A DNA stretch of 16,179 nucleotides, from positions 1 to 16,179 of the forward strand of contig JAYUFR010000111.1 of NCBI GenBank assembly GCA_043738625.1. The letters run 5' to 3'. The notes under the pieces were generated by a model, which saw nothing but the letters and a program-made list of their open reading frames with translations, was not told the origin of the DNA and ran no database searches. The DNA is from JANYCD01 sp043738625 (lineage in GTDB: Bacteria; Pseudomonadota; Gammaproteobacteria; Burkholderiales; Rhodocyclaceae). Below are positions 6,554-13,861 of this stretch, piece by piece (within the stretch, counting starts at the first letter, position 1; each line of letters starts with the position of its first letter). The translations under genes and the position numbers were made by a program.

Positions 6554-7237
6554 ATGGAATTAACCAACGCCGACCTGGGCGCAATCGTTCTGACGCTGCA
6601 CCTGGCAACAGTCGTTACGATCCTGCTGCTGCTGATCGGAACACCCATCGCATGGTGGCTGGCGCGCACGCACTCGCGACTCAAGGGCGCGATTGGAGCA
6701 ATCGTGGCGCTACCGCTGGTACTGCCGCCGACGGTGCTGGGTTTTTATTTGCTGGTGGCACTGGGGCCGCACGGCCCTATCGGACATATCACGCAGGCAT
6801 TGGGGTTGGGCGTATTGCCATTCACATTCGCCGGGCTGGTGGTCGCCTCGGTGTTCTACTCCATGCCTTTCGTCGTGCAGCCCTTGCAGAATGCATTCGA
6901 AGCTATCGGCGAGCGTCCGCTGGAAGTGGCTGCGACATTGCGCGCTTCTCCGCTCGACAGGTTTTTCAGTGTGGTGTTGCCGCTGGCGAAACCCGGTTTC
7001 ATCAGTGCCACCATCCTCGGCTTCGCCCACACAGTCGGTGAATTCGGCGTTGTGCTGATGATTGGCGGCAATATCCCGAACCAGACCCGCGTTGTCTCCG
7101 TGCAGATCTATGACCACGTTGAAGCACTCGAATACGCCTCGGCGCACTGGCTCGCGGGCGGCATGCTGCTTTTCTCTTTTCTGGTATTGCTGGCGCTGTA
7201 CACCTTCAATCAGAGCGCACGTATCAGGCGAAGCTGA
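6554..7237 (+). CDS. modB: Molybdate ABC transporter permease ModB
   Basis: Inner-membrane permease of the ModABC molybdate importer, 227 residues from the ATG at 6554 (MELTNADLGAIVLTLHLATV), the expected length. It is built of about five hydrophobic segments (near 10-36, 46-70, 88-112, 147-172 and 200-218). The EAA loop that docks on the ATPase is EVAATLRASPLDRFFSVVLP (about 124-143). VGEFGVVLMIGGNIPNQT is typical of ModB. No clear ribosome site precedes this ATG. The same frame stays open upstream through the modA tail, and an ATG at 6500 could give an 18-residue extension. The gene is intact but has lost modA upstream, and modC lies 1.6 kb downstream rather than adjoining. Confidence 0.95.
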   Translation: MELTNADLGAIVLTLHLATVVTILLLLIGTPIAWWLARTHSRLKGAIGAIVALPLVLPPTVLGFYLLVALGPHGPIGHITQALGLGVLPFTFAGLVVASVFYSMPFVVQPLQNAFEAIGERPLEVAATLRASPLDRFFSVVLPLAKPGFISATILGFAHTVGEFGVVLMIGGNIPNQTRVVSVQIYDHVEALEYASAHWLAGGMLLFSFLVLLALYTFNQSARIRRS

Positions 7238-7594
7238 TCAACTGCTGATTGCCGAAGCGGTGGTCTGCCCTTGGGACACATCGGCCGCGGTGCATGCGTC
7301 CGCTGACGCACACTGAACGCTGAAGACGACCATATCGCCAAACGCGGTACTTCCTACATACACGTTTCGCCCCTTGACCGACGCGGCAGCGGCAGCATAG
7401 AAGGTCGATTTATCTTCGCCAGACAGGATGACGTTGTTTGAGCATCTGGGCGTAAATGCAACCCTTATAAAAGCACCCGGCGGAATCGGCGCCGCAATCT
7501 GATTCACACCTCCGCCGCAGATCGGCAAAGGAGCCGCATGAATGCAGAGTGACGCCGTCACCAGAAACAGGCCCGCCAGAATATGCTTTTTCAT
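7238..7594 (-). CDS. Small secreted protein of unknown function
   Basis: A 118-residue protein with a typical Sec signal peptide: MKKH, a hydrophobic core LAGLFLVTASLCI and a probable AxA cleavage HAA after about residue 21. The mature part has four cysteines (PICGGG, PRCSNN, VQCASADACT), enough for two disulfides in the periplasm or outside. It is rich in Ala, Ser and Gly, with a segment FYAAAAASVKGRNVYVGST. I do not recognise a named family. The ATG at 7594 has AAAGGA just before it. Its stop directly abuts the modB stop in convergent orientation, with no base between, so it lies inside what would normally be the modB-modC junction. Confidence 0.7.
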   Translation of the reverse strand: MKKHILAGLFLVTASLCIHAAPLPICGGGVNQIAAPIPPGAFIRVAFTPRCSNNVILSGEDKSTFYAAAAASVKGRNVYVGSTAFGDMVVFSVQCASADACTAADVSQGQTTASAISS

Positions 7595-7671
7595 GGGTTC
7601 CTTTGGTCGCTTTCACAATTCTGCTGCGGGACAACCCTGTGCTTTGGGCAAGGGAAAATGCAGACCAACTA

Positions 7672-8652
7672 CTAGGCGTCGGTTGTAGTCAGTGTCTTGG
7701 GCGGAATGCGCTGCAGCGCGGATGCATCTTGCGCGCTCTTGATCGCCTGCGCACACTGAACATTCAGACCGACTTCCGTGAGATAGGGATCTTGTCCGCC
7801 AAAGTGGTGTTCGGTGTAGTTATGGCAGCCGCCAAGATCCTCCGCGAGACGTCGCGCCGCGCCTGCGTAAAATTGAGGCGTTTTCATGACCAGGTCTTCG
7901 CCGGAATCAAACAGCACGGATTCCCCGCCGTCGGGATTGCGTTTGCGTGCAATACCGCCGGCGACAAACTCGGGATATAGCCGGTCGCGGCATTTTTCGA
8001 GATAGCAACGATCCGACATCTGCGCAATGATATCCGCCGAACCGAGCAGGCTGCCGAGCAGCTTGTGGCGCAGGGAAGGTACCTTGATTTGCGCAACCGG
8101 CACCTCGAAGCCGGTGAAATGAATCAGCGCGGCGGCAACATCGGCCATTTCGCCCAAGCCGATCTGCGGCAGATACTTCTGCAAAAAAATGGCGCCGCGC
8201 GATACATGGGTGAGGGTCATCTCGGCGCCATTGCGATGCTCGGTATCATCCAGCGTGCGGACATAACCGCTGTCGTGGAATAGCGCAGTAATGACGCCGA
8301 TGGAGAACAACGAAGCATCGAAGGGTTGCCCTCCGGTTTCGGCGCGCTCATATCCGTCCATCAAACGCGCCATGGCGAGTGTGACATCGAGTACGTGCTG
8401 GATATCGTGATAGGCGGTATCACAAGCGTAAAAGCCCGGAAACTTGCCGCGATACAATGCCTCAAAATCCCGAAACGACAGGTCGATCACCGTGGTGGGG
8501 GCTTTTGGGTAAAGCTCGTGAAAGATCCGCACAACCTCGGCCCTGACGTTCGCAGGATCGGTGACGTCGATACGGTTCGTCACGTCGTAATTGTTTCGTT
8601 GTGAACTCATCTTGCCCAGCGCCTCAAAAAGATTTACGTGGGTGTTCCCCAT
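7672..8652 (-). CDS. HD-domain metal-dependent phosphohydrolase
   Basis: Soluble protein of 326 residues, or 312 if the ATG at 8610 is used; that start has a GAGG 11 bases upstream, whereas none stands before 8652. The HD/PDEase signature is visible: YHDIQHVLDVTLAMARL (His82, His86), ALFHDSGYVRT (His126, Asp127), EHRNGAEMT (His140) and LLGSADIIAQMSDR (Asp207). The first motif resembles the H-X3-H-X2-DV signature of class I cyclic nucleotide phosphodiesterases, so a cyclic nucleotide or another phosphoester is plausible, but the substrate is unknown. No sensor, GGDEF or synthetase domain is attached. It lies on the strand opposite to the mod genes, between modB and modC. Confidence 0.85.
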   Translation of the reverse strand: MGNTHVNLFEALGKMSSQRNNYDVTNRIDVTDPANVRAEVVRIFHELYPKAPTTVIDLSFRDFEALYRGKFPGFYACDTAYHDIQHVLDVTLAMARLMDGYERAETGGQPFDASLFSIGVITALFHDSGYVRTLDDTEHRNGAEMTLTHVSRGAIFLQKYLPQIGLGEMADVAAALIHFTGFEVPVAQIKVPSLRHKLLGSLLGSADIIAQMSDRCYLEKCRDRLYPEFVAGGIARKRNPDGGESVLFDSGEDLVMKTPQFYAGAARRLAEDLGGCHNYTEHHFGGQDPYLTEVGLNVQCAQAIKSAQDASALQRIPPKTLTTTDA

Positions 8653-8680
8653 CCGGCTTTTTGTACCGATATTTTAGGGA

Positions 8681-8710
8681 ATTGTAGTCCATGTGCCGAT
8701 GAGAATCCAA
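8681..8710 (-). promoter_or_regulatory. Weak candidate promoter for the HD phosphohydrolase
   Basis: On the minus strand TTGGAT (8710 to 8705) and TACAAT (8686 to 8681) are 18 bases apart; the -10 is good and the -35 poor. Transcription would begin near 8674, shortly before either start codon. The rest of the 171-bp divergent gap to modC shows no recognisable ModE-type site. Confidence 0.28.
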
Positions 8711-8823
8711 GCTGGTGCGAAAGCAGATACTCCATGCGAACTCCGCGCCACACGCCAATTTACTGAAGACACTGATATTGTTGTGCCCAGTGCCCCTATG
8801 CCTCTCTTCAAACGCTCCAAACG

Positions 8824-9906
8824 ATGAGCATCCATGCCCGCTTCCGCACTGCCTATTCCGGTTTTTTGCTCGACGTCGACCTGAACCTGCCTGGCCGGGG
8901 CATTACGGCGTTATTCGGCCCGTCCGGTTCCGGCAAGACCACAATCCTGCGCTGCATCGCCGGACTGGAAAGCACCGCCGGCGGAACCCTGAAAGTGAAT
9001 GGCGAAGTCTGGCAGGATGACGCTCTGGGCATATTTTTGCCGGCGCACAAGCGCGCCGTCGGCTATGTGTTTCAGGAAGCCAGCCTGTTTCCTCACCTAT
9101 CGGTGGCCGGCAATTTGGACTTTGCGCTAAAACGCGTTGCCGATACGGCGCACAAGATATCGATGGATCAGGCGGTGACGCTGCTGGACGTTGGTCCGCT
9201 GCTGCCACGCATGCCGGAGCGTCTTTCGGGCGGGGAACGGCAACGCGTGGCAATGGCACGCGCCCTGCTCACCAGCCCCAGCCTGCTGTTGCTGGATGAG
9301 CCCCTGGCGGCGCTGGATCTAAAGCGGCGCAACGAAATTCTGCCCTATCTGGAGCGCCTGCATGCCGAACTCTCGATTCCGGTGCTCTATGTCAGCCACT
9401 CCCCTGACGAAGTGGCGCGCCTGGCCGATCATCTGGTCGTGCTCGACCAAGGCAGAGTCATGGCGAGCGGGTCTCTGGCCGAGACGCTTGCGCGTCTCGA
9501 TCTGCTCCACCTTTTCGGTGACGATGCCGGGGTGATGATAGAAGCCAGGGTGGATGCGCATGACGAGCACTACCAGCTCACGCGTCTCGGCGTTTCCGGC
9601 GGTGAAATTCATGTCTCGCGACGCGATGCTGCGATTGGCCAGATGGTGCGGATACGCGTTCTGGCGCGCGACGTGAGTATCTCCACCAGCGCACCGGTGC
9701 CCGGCAGCAGCAGTATCCTCAACGCGCTGGCGGCAACCGTGGTACAGATGACGACAGCCACCGATCCGGCCCACATGCTGCTGCGTCTGGATGCACAAGG
9801 CACGCCTCTACTGGCGCGCATCACCCGCCGTTCCCGCGATCAGCTGGGGTTGGTGCCCGGCAGCGCGGTGTGGGCGCAGATCAAGGCAGTAGCAGTGCTG
9901 GCCTGA
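8824..9906 (+). CDS. modC: Molybdate ABC transporter ATP-binding protein ModC
   Basis: Cytoplasmic ATPase that drives ModB, 360 residues. The ABC core is complete: Walker A GPSGSGKT (32-39), Q-loop YVFQEASLFPHL (Gln84), signature LSGGERQ (134-140), Walker B LLLLDEP with Glu159, and the switch His192 in YVSHSPDEV. From about residue 290 a MOP molybdate-binding domain follows (SSILNALAATVVQM to the C-terminus), which in ModC sets the regulatory oxyanion-binding site and distinguishes it from other importers. The ATG at 8824 gives the normal N-terminus but has no obvious ribosome site. The stop lies five bases from the queC stop on the other strand. It is separated from modB by two opposite-strand genes, so it needs its own promoter, which I could not identify. 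Confidence 0.96.
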   Translation: MSIHARFRTAYSGFLLDVDLNLPGRGITALFGPSGSGKTTILRCIAGLESTAGGTLKVNGEVWQDDALGIFLPAHKRAVGYVFQEASLFPHLSVAGNLDFALKRVADTAHKISMDQAVTLLDVGPLLPRMPERLSGGERQRVAMARALLTSPSLLLLDEPLAALDLKRRNEILPYLERLHAELSIPVLYVSHSPDEVARLADHLVVLDQGRVMASGSLAETLARLDLLHLFGDDAGVMIEARVDAHDEHYQLTRLGVSGGEIHVSRRDAAIGQMVRIRVLARDVSISTSAPVPGSSSILNALAATVVQMTTATDPAHMLLRLDAQGTPLLARITRRSRDQLGLVPGSAVWAQIKAVAVLA

Positions 9907-9911
9907 CCCTT

Positions 9912-10583
9912 TTATTGATACGGTGTAGGGTCCACGACGCCTGCGTCGTGAAAACCGGCACGGCGCAGCCGGCACGAGTCACAGACGGCGCAGGCGCGGC
10001 CATTTGCATCGGCCTGATAACAGGAGATCGTCAAGGCGTAGTCAACCCCCAGTCGCTTGCCGACGGCGACGATTTCGCCCTTGCCGAGATCAATCAACGG
10101 TGCATGCAAATGCAGCGCGCGCCCCTCGACCGCTGCCTTGGTGGCAAGATTGGCCATGGCTTCGAAGGCGCGAATGTATTGGGGGCGGCAATCGGGATAA
10201 CCCGAATAATCGACCGCATTGACGCCCACAAAAATATCCATTGCGCCCAATACCTCGGCCCAGGCCAGGGCCAGTGAAAGCATGATGGTATTGCGCGCCG
10301 GAACGTAGGTAACAGGAATACCGGGCTGCACACCTGCCGTAGGTAGGGCGATGCTGCTGTCGGTCAGCGCCGAACCGCCAAGCTGGGCGAGATCGATGTG
10401 CAACACGCGATGCGATGCAGCACCCAGGCTCGCCGCAACACGGGTTGCGGCTTCCAGTTCTACGCTGTGGCGCTGGCCATAGTCAACGGAAAGGCAATGG
10501 CAGGTGAAGCCCTGCTCATGGGCAATGGCAAGGGTAGTGGCGGAATCAAGACCGCCGGAAAGAAGAACGACCGCGGGTTTCAT
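9912..10583 (-). CDS. queC: 7-cyano-7-deazaguanine (preQ0) synthase QueC
   Basis: Converts 7-carboxy-7-deazaguanine and ammonia to preQ0 with ATP, on the way to queuosine in tRNA. The 223 residues carry the PP-loop SGGLDSAT (9-16) and a C-terminal zinc site: Cys188 (ISCYQA), Cys198, Cys201 and Cys204 (CAVCDSC). I chose the ATG at 10583 because it starts MKPAVVLLSGG; the frame stays open upstream to 10682 but those residues are antisense-like and overlap queE. The gap to queE is 28 bp, so they are probably cotranscribed. The ribosome site is weak and AT-rich. Confidence 0.96.
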   Translation of the reverse strand: MKPAVVLLSGGLDSATTLAIAHEQGFTCHCLSVDYGQRHSVELEAATRVAASLGAASHRVLHIDLAQLGGSALTDSSIALPTAGVQPGIPVTYVPARNTIMLSLALAWAEVLGAMDIFVGVNAVDYSGYPDCRPQYIRAFEAMANLATKAAVEGRALHLHAPLIDLGKGEIVAVGKRLGVDYALTISCYQADANGRACAVCDSCRLRRAGFHDAGVVDPTPYQ

Positions 10584-10611
10584 TTCGATAAAATTCGAAA
10601 ATGCATTGCGT

Positions 10612-11268
10612 TCAGCGCCCCGCCACATTGCCCCACAGCACCTTGTGCAGTTGCAGCTGGAAGCGCACTGGCAAACCATCACGCAATATCCATTCGGCCA
10701 GTTGTCCCGGATTGAGTTGCCCCTGCACCGGCGAAAACAGAACGCCGCAATACTGATCGAGCCGCCGTTGCTTTAATAGTTCAACAGCCCACGCATAGTC
10801 AGCAGCCGAAGCCAATACCAGCTTGAGTTCATCGCGCGGCGTCAGATACTCCAGATTGCTCCACAGATTTTTGTCCGTTTCGCCAGACCCGGGCGCCTTG
10901 AGGTCCATGATTTTCGAAACACGTGCATCGACCGTCGCGACGTCGATTGCGCCGCTGGTTTCAAGCGAAACCGAGTAGCCCGCATCGCACAAGGCAATGA
11001 GCAGATCCAGACAGGCTTTTTGCGCCAGCGGCTCGCCGCCCGTCACACATACGGTGGGGCAGCCATGGCTGGCGACCTTCTGCAGGACATCGCCAACGCA
11101 CATCGCTTCACCACCAGTGAAGGCATATTCCGTATCGCACCAACTACAGCGCAGAGGACAACCGGTGAGGCGAACGAAGACCGAGGGAAGACCGACGCGA
11201 GTGGACTCGCCCTGAATCGAATGGAATATCTCGGTGATCCGCAGCATCGCGGACAGGTCGGCCGGCAC
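10612..11268 (-). CDS. queE: 7-carboxy-7-deazaguanine synthase QueE
   Basis: Radical SAM enzyme that contracts 6-carboxytetrahydropterin to 7-carboxy-7-deazaguanine, supplying QueC. The 218 residues are the compact proteobacterial size. The cluster motif CX3CX2C is at Cys37, Cys41 and Cys44 (GCPLRCSWCDTEYAF). EIFHSIQGES leads into it and VTGGEPLAQK is the SAM-binding GGE motif. The start may be the GTG at 11268, just after the cpoB stop and so translationally coupled, or the ATG at 11247 (MLRITEIF); neither has a strong ribosome site. queD and queF are not in the window. Confidence 0.95.
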   Translation of the reverse strand: MPADLSAMLRITEIFHSIQGESTRVGLPSVFVRLTGCPLRCSWCDTEYAFTGGEAMCVGDVLQKVASHGCPTVCVTGGEPLAQKACLDLLIALCDAGYSVSLETSGAIDVATVDARVSKIMDLKAPGSGETDKNLWSNLEYLTPRDELKLVLASAADYAWAVELLKQRRLDQYCGVLFSPVQGQLNPGQLAEWILRDGLPVRFQLQLHKVLWGNVAGR

Positions 11269-11270
11269 TG

Positions 11271-12008
11271 CTATTTTCTTTTTGCCGGCTTGATTCGCGG
11301 CCGGGCTTTTTTGGCGGCTTCGCTGGCAGGATATTTCTCGACCAGATTCTCCAGCACCTTGCGCGCTTCGACATGACTGCCGGCAATATCAAGGCTATTG
11401 GCCTGTTCCAGCAAGGCATCAGGCGCTTTCGGATCGTTCGGCCAGGTTGCGGCAAATTTCCCATACATCTCCGCAGCCTTGGCCGGCTGCTTGATCTGTG
11501 AATAACAATAGCCGCTCCAGAAATGTGCGCTGGGCAACATCGTGCTGTTGGGGTAGGTCTTGATGAATGCGGCAAAACCGACAGATGCATCGGCAAATTT
11601 TGAAGCCTTGAGTGCCGTCAGCGCCGCTTCATAGTCACGTGTTTCGGCTGCGGGATCAGCAATTGCTGGCGGCGCATCGGGATTTTCGCCCGTCGCCGAA
11701 GACTCGATCTTGCGCAGACGGTTATCGAGATCGACGTAGAAATCCTTTTGCCGCTTCTGCGTGGTATCAAGATCATTGGTCAACACCTCAAGCTGGCCTC
11801 TCAGCGCGGCAATGTCGGCCTTGATTTGTTCCACCTGATTGGCGAACTCGACCTGATTCTTGGAGGCGGAGTCCACGCGCTGGGCGATATCGCCCAGATC
11901 GTTCTTCAGCCGAGCTACTGCCGCGCGCGCTTCATCGTCACTGAACAGCCCTGCGCTCGCCGGCAGCGCAAACCAGCCAGCGAACAGCAGAGCCAGCAGA
12001 CGCGACAT
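11271..12008 (-). CDS. cpoB: Cell division coordinator CpoB (YbgF)
   Basis: Periplasmic protein that links Tol-Pal work to PBP1B-driven septal peptidoglycan synthesis. From the ATG at 12008 it has 245 residues: a signal peptide (cleavage near PASAG), a trimerising coiled coil (about 30-105, with KNQVEFANQVEQIKADIAAL), a Pro/Ala linker, and a C-terminal TPR region from about 125 (DYEAALTALKASKFADASVG, HFWSGYCYSQIKQPAKAAEMY, ALLEQANSLDIAGSHVEARKV). A TTG one codon earlier follows the pal stop directly (TGA TTG ATG), so coupled restart is likely. It is the last tol-pal gene before queE. Confidence 0.94.
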   Translation of the reverse strand: MSRLLALLFAGWFALPASAGLFSDDEARAAVARLKNDLGDIAQRVDSASKNQVEFANQVEQIKADIAALRGQLEVLTNDLDTTQKRQKDFYVDLDNRLRKIESSATGENPDAPPAIADPAAETRDYEAALTALKASKFADASVGFAAFIKTYPNSTMLPSAHFWSGYCYSQIKQPAKAAEMYGKFAATWPNDPKAPDALLEQANSLDIAGSHVEARKVLENLVEKYPASEAAKKARPRIKPAKRK

Positions 12009-12011
12009 CAA

Positions 12012-12545
12012 TCAGTACTCGCCTGTGTAGAGAATGTCGTCACGGCGATTCTGTGACCAGCATTCCTCGGTTTGCCCGGTGCAGCGCGACTTTTCCTCAC
12101 CCAGACTGACAGCTTCGACCTGGTCTTCCTTGGCACCCAGCAGCAGCAATGCCTTCTTAACTGCTTCGGCGCGTTTCTGACCCAGCGCGAGGTTGTACTC
12201 GCGACTGCCGCGCTCATCGGCATTGCCCTGAATCAGCATCTTGACACTGGGGTTGGCAACCAAAAGCCTGGCATGAGCATCGACCAGGGGCTTGAACTCA
12301 TCCTTGATCACATATTGATCAAAATCGAAAAAGACATTGCGTTTGGAAAGAATGCTCTTGGGGTCTTTCAGTGCAGCAAGGCCGTACGGATCCATTTTGT
12401 CAGACTTGACCAGTCCCGGCTCGGCCACGGCAGATGCGTTCCGTTCCTCCACCGCAGCGGGCTTTTGCTCCGGTGCGGGTGGCTGTGAACTGCAAGCAGC
12501 GAGAAAGAGGGCGGTAAGGGTGGCGAGGGCGAGAGATTGGCGCAT
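12012..12545 (-). CDS. pal: Peptidoglycan-associated lipoprotein Pal
   Basis: Outer-membrane lipoprotein that binds peptidoglycan and is released or relocated by TolB. The 177 residues start with a lipoprotein signal and lipobox LAAC (acylated Cys18), then a flexible Pro/Ala-rich linker. The OmpA-like domain follows (about 70-175), with NVFFDFDQYVIKDEF and the peptidoglycan-binding segment GNADERGSREYNLALGQKRA. The ATG at 12545 is fixed by AGGAG seven bases upstream; a longer open frame to 12692 runs into tolB and is not used. Two cysteines near the C-terminus (SRCTGQTEECW) could form a disulfide. Confidence 0.97.
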   Translation of the reverse strand: MRQSLALATLTALFLAACSSQPPAPEQKPAAVEERNASAVAEPGLVKSDKMDPYGLAALKDPKSILSKRNVFFDFDQYVIKDEFKPLVDAHARLLVANPSVKMLIQGNADERGSREYNLALGQKRAEAVKKALLLLGAKEDQVEAVSLGEEKSRCTGQTEECWSQNRRDDILYTGEY

Positions 12546-12567
12546 GATTTGGCTCCTGAGTGAAGTG

Positions 12568-13842
12568 CTATTTGACGTATGGGCCCCAAACAGGTTCCCT
12601 GACGTCCGCAGCCTGTACCGAAAGCTTCTGCTTGACGCGTCCATCGCTGGATACCGCCGCCAGAACGCCCCGGCCACCGACTTCGGTCGCATAGAGAATC
12701 ATACGGCCATTGGGGGAAAAAGTGGGTGATTCATCCTTGACCGAGTCGGTCAGGATCTGGGTCTGTTTCGTCGCCAAATCCATCAGCGTCACGTGAAACG
12801 TCCCGCCGTCGCGCGCAACGTAAGCCAGGCTTTTGCCATCCGGCGAAGGACGCGGTGTCACGTTATAGCTGCCTTCAAAGGTGATACGTTGAACATCGCC
12901 GCCACTTGCAGGCAGGCGGTAGATCTGCGGACCGCCGCCGCGATCGGAGGTGAAATAGATCCATTGCCCGTCGGGCGAATAGCGTGGCTCGGTATCAATG
13001 CCGGCAGACGTGGCGAGACGCACGATGCCGCTGCCATCGGCATTGACATGATAGAGCTGCGATCCACCATCCTTGGTCAGTACCACTGCCAGTTTCTTGC
13101 CATCGGGCGACCAGGCTGGCGCCGAGTTGGAACCCTTGAAGTTGGCGGCAACCCAGCGGCGCCCCGTGGCCAGGTCGTGCACGTAAACCACCGGCTTCTT
13201 CGCCTCGAAGGAAACGTACGCCAGTTTGCCGCCATCGGGCGACCAGCTCGGCGAGATAATCGGTTCACGCGAGCCCAGCGCCGTTTGCGGATTGGCGCCG
13301 TCGGCGTCGGCAATCTGTAGTTCGTAACGACCCGTGCTCTTCACCACATAGGCGATGCGGGTCGAGAAGACGCCGCGCTCGCCGGTGAGTTTTTCGTAGA
13401 TGACGTCGGCGATACGGTGAGCCGCCGTGCGCAACTGTGACGGCGCCGGGCTATGCATATAACTTTGGCCAGCAATCGCCGACTGCTTTTGCACGTCGTG
13501 CAACCTGAAGCGGGTTTCGTACCGCCCGTCAGCGCTCGCCGAAATGCTGCCCGTGACCACCGCATCGGCTTTGCGGCCGCGCCAGTCGCCATAATTGACG
13601 GTGGCATTTTCTGCAATCGCTGCGGTGCCCGGGTCGATCAGATTGAATGTGCCACTGCGTTCCAGATCGGCGCGAATCACCGCCGTCAACGCCGCTGAAA
13701 TAACGCGGTCACCCTCGAAGTTGGCGATGGCTATCGGAATGCGGTTGGCGCCGGCGCCGGTGACTTCAATCGTCAGCTGGGCGGCGGCATTCAGAGCGGC
13801 ACTGGAAAGCAGGGCCAATGCGATGGTGCGAAGGATTTTCAT
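12568..13842 (-). CDS. tolB: Tol-Pal system periplasmic protein TolB
   Basis: Periplasmic beta-propeller that cycles between Pal and the TolA/TolQR motor. The 424 residues match the family. A signal peptide ends near ALNAAAQ. The N-terminal domain (about 22-160) contains IPIAIANFEGD and ADLERSGTFNLIDP. The six-bladed propeller is marked by repeated PD40 motifs: SPSWSPDGGKLAYVS, APAWSPDGKKLAVVL, EPRYSPDGQWIYFTS, TPRPSPDGKSLAYVA and SPTFSPNGRMILYA. The ATG at 13842 has no Shine-Dalgarno; instead a TATAAT lies only eight bases before it. The gap to pal is 22 bp. Confidence 0.97.
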   Translation of the reverse strand: MKILRTIALALLSSAALNAAAQLTIEVTGAGANRIPIAIANFEGDRVISAALTAVIRADLERSGTFNLIDPGTAAIAENATVNYGDWRGRKADAVVTGSISASADGRYETRFRLHDVQKQSAIAGQSYMHSPAPSQLRTAAHRIADVIYEKLTGERGVFSTRIAYVVKSTGRYELQIADADGANPQTALGSREPIISPSWSPDGGKLAYVSFEAKKPVVYVHDLATGRRWVAANFKGSNSAPAWSPDGKKLAVVLTKDGGSQLYHVNADGSGIVRLATSAGIDTEPRYSPDGQWIYFTSDRGGGPQIYRLPASGGDVQRITFEGSYNVTPRPSPDGKSLAYVARDGGTFHVTLMDLATKQTQILTDSVKDESPTFSPNGRMILYATEVGGRGVLAAVSSDGRVKQKLSVQAADVREPVWGPYVK

Positions 13843-13850
13843 AGTGGGGG

Positions 13851-13856
13851 ATTATA
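13851..13856 (-). promoter_or_regulatory. -10-like box directly before tolB
   Basis: A perfect TATAAT reads on the minus strand from 13856 to 13851, followed by CCCCCACT and the tolB ATG. Transcription from it would start at or within about three bases of the ATG, giving a leaderless or nearly leaderless message. No -35 is visible at normal spacing, so it may be chance. Confidence 0.25.
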
Positions 13857-13861
13857 GAGGG

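Noticed and set aside
6476..7237. modB starting at 6476
   Set aside because: The first residues are antisense to the IS3 orfA relic and the next ones resemble a modA tail; ModB homology begins at the ATG at 6554.
7672..8652. HD protein as a CRISPR, CBASS or retron effector
   Set aside because: No repeats, cyclase, reverse transcriptase or Cas-like gene adjoins; the HD motifs alone do not support a defence role.
9933..9950. Perfect 8-bp hairpin (CACGACGC, CT, GCGTCGTG) as a terminator for modC or queC
   Set aside because: It lies inside the queC coding end and has no T tract on the correct side on either strand.
9912..11268. QueE and QueC as part of a 7-deazaguanine DNA-modification (Dpd-type) defence island
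   Set aside because: No dpdA, dpdB or helicase/nuclease genes are nearby; the genes sit in a standard tol-pal-que cluster, so tRNA queuosine is the better reading.
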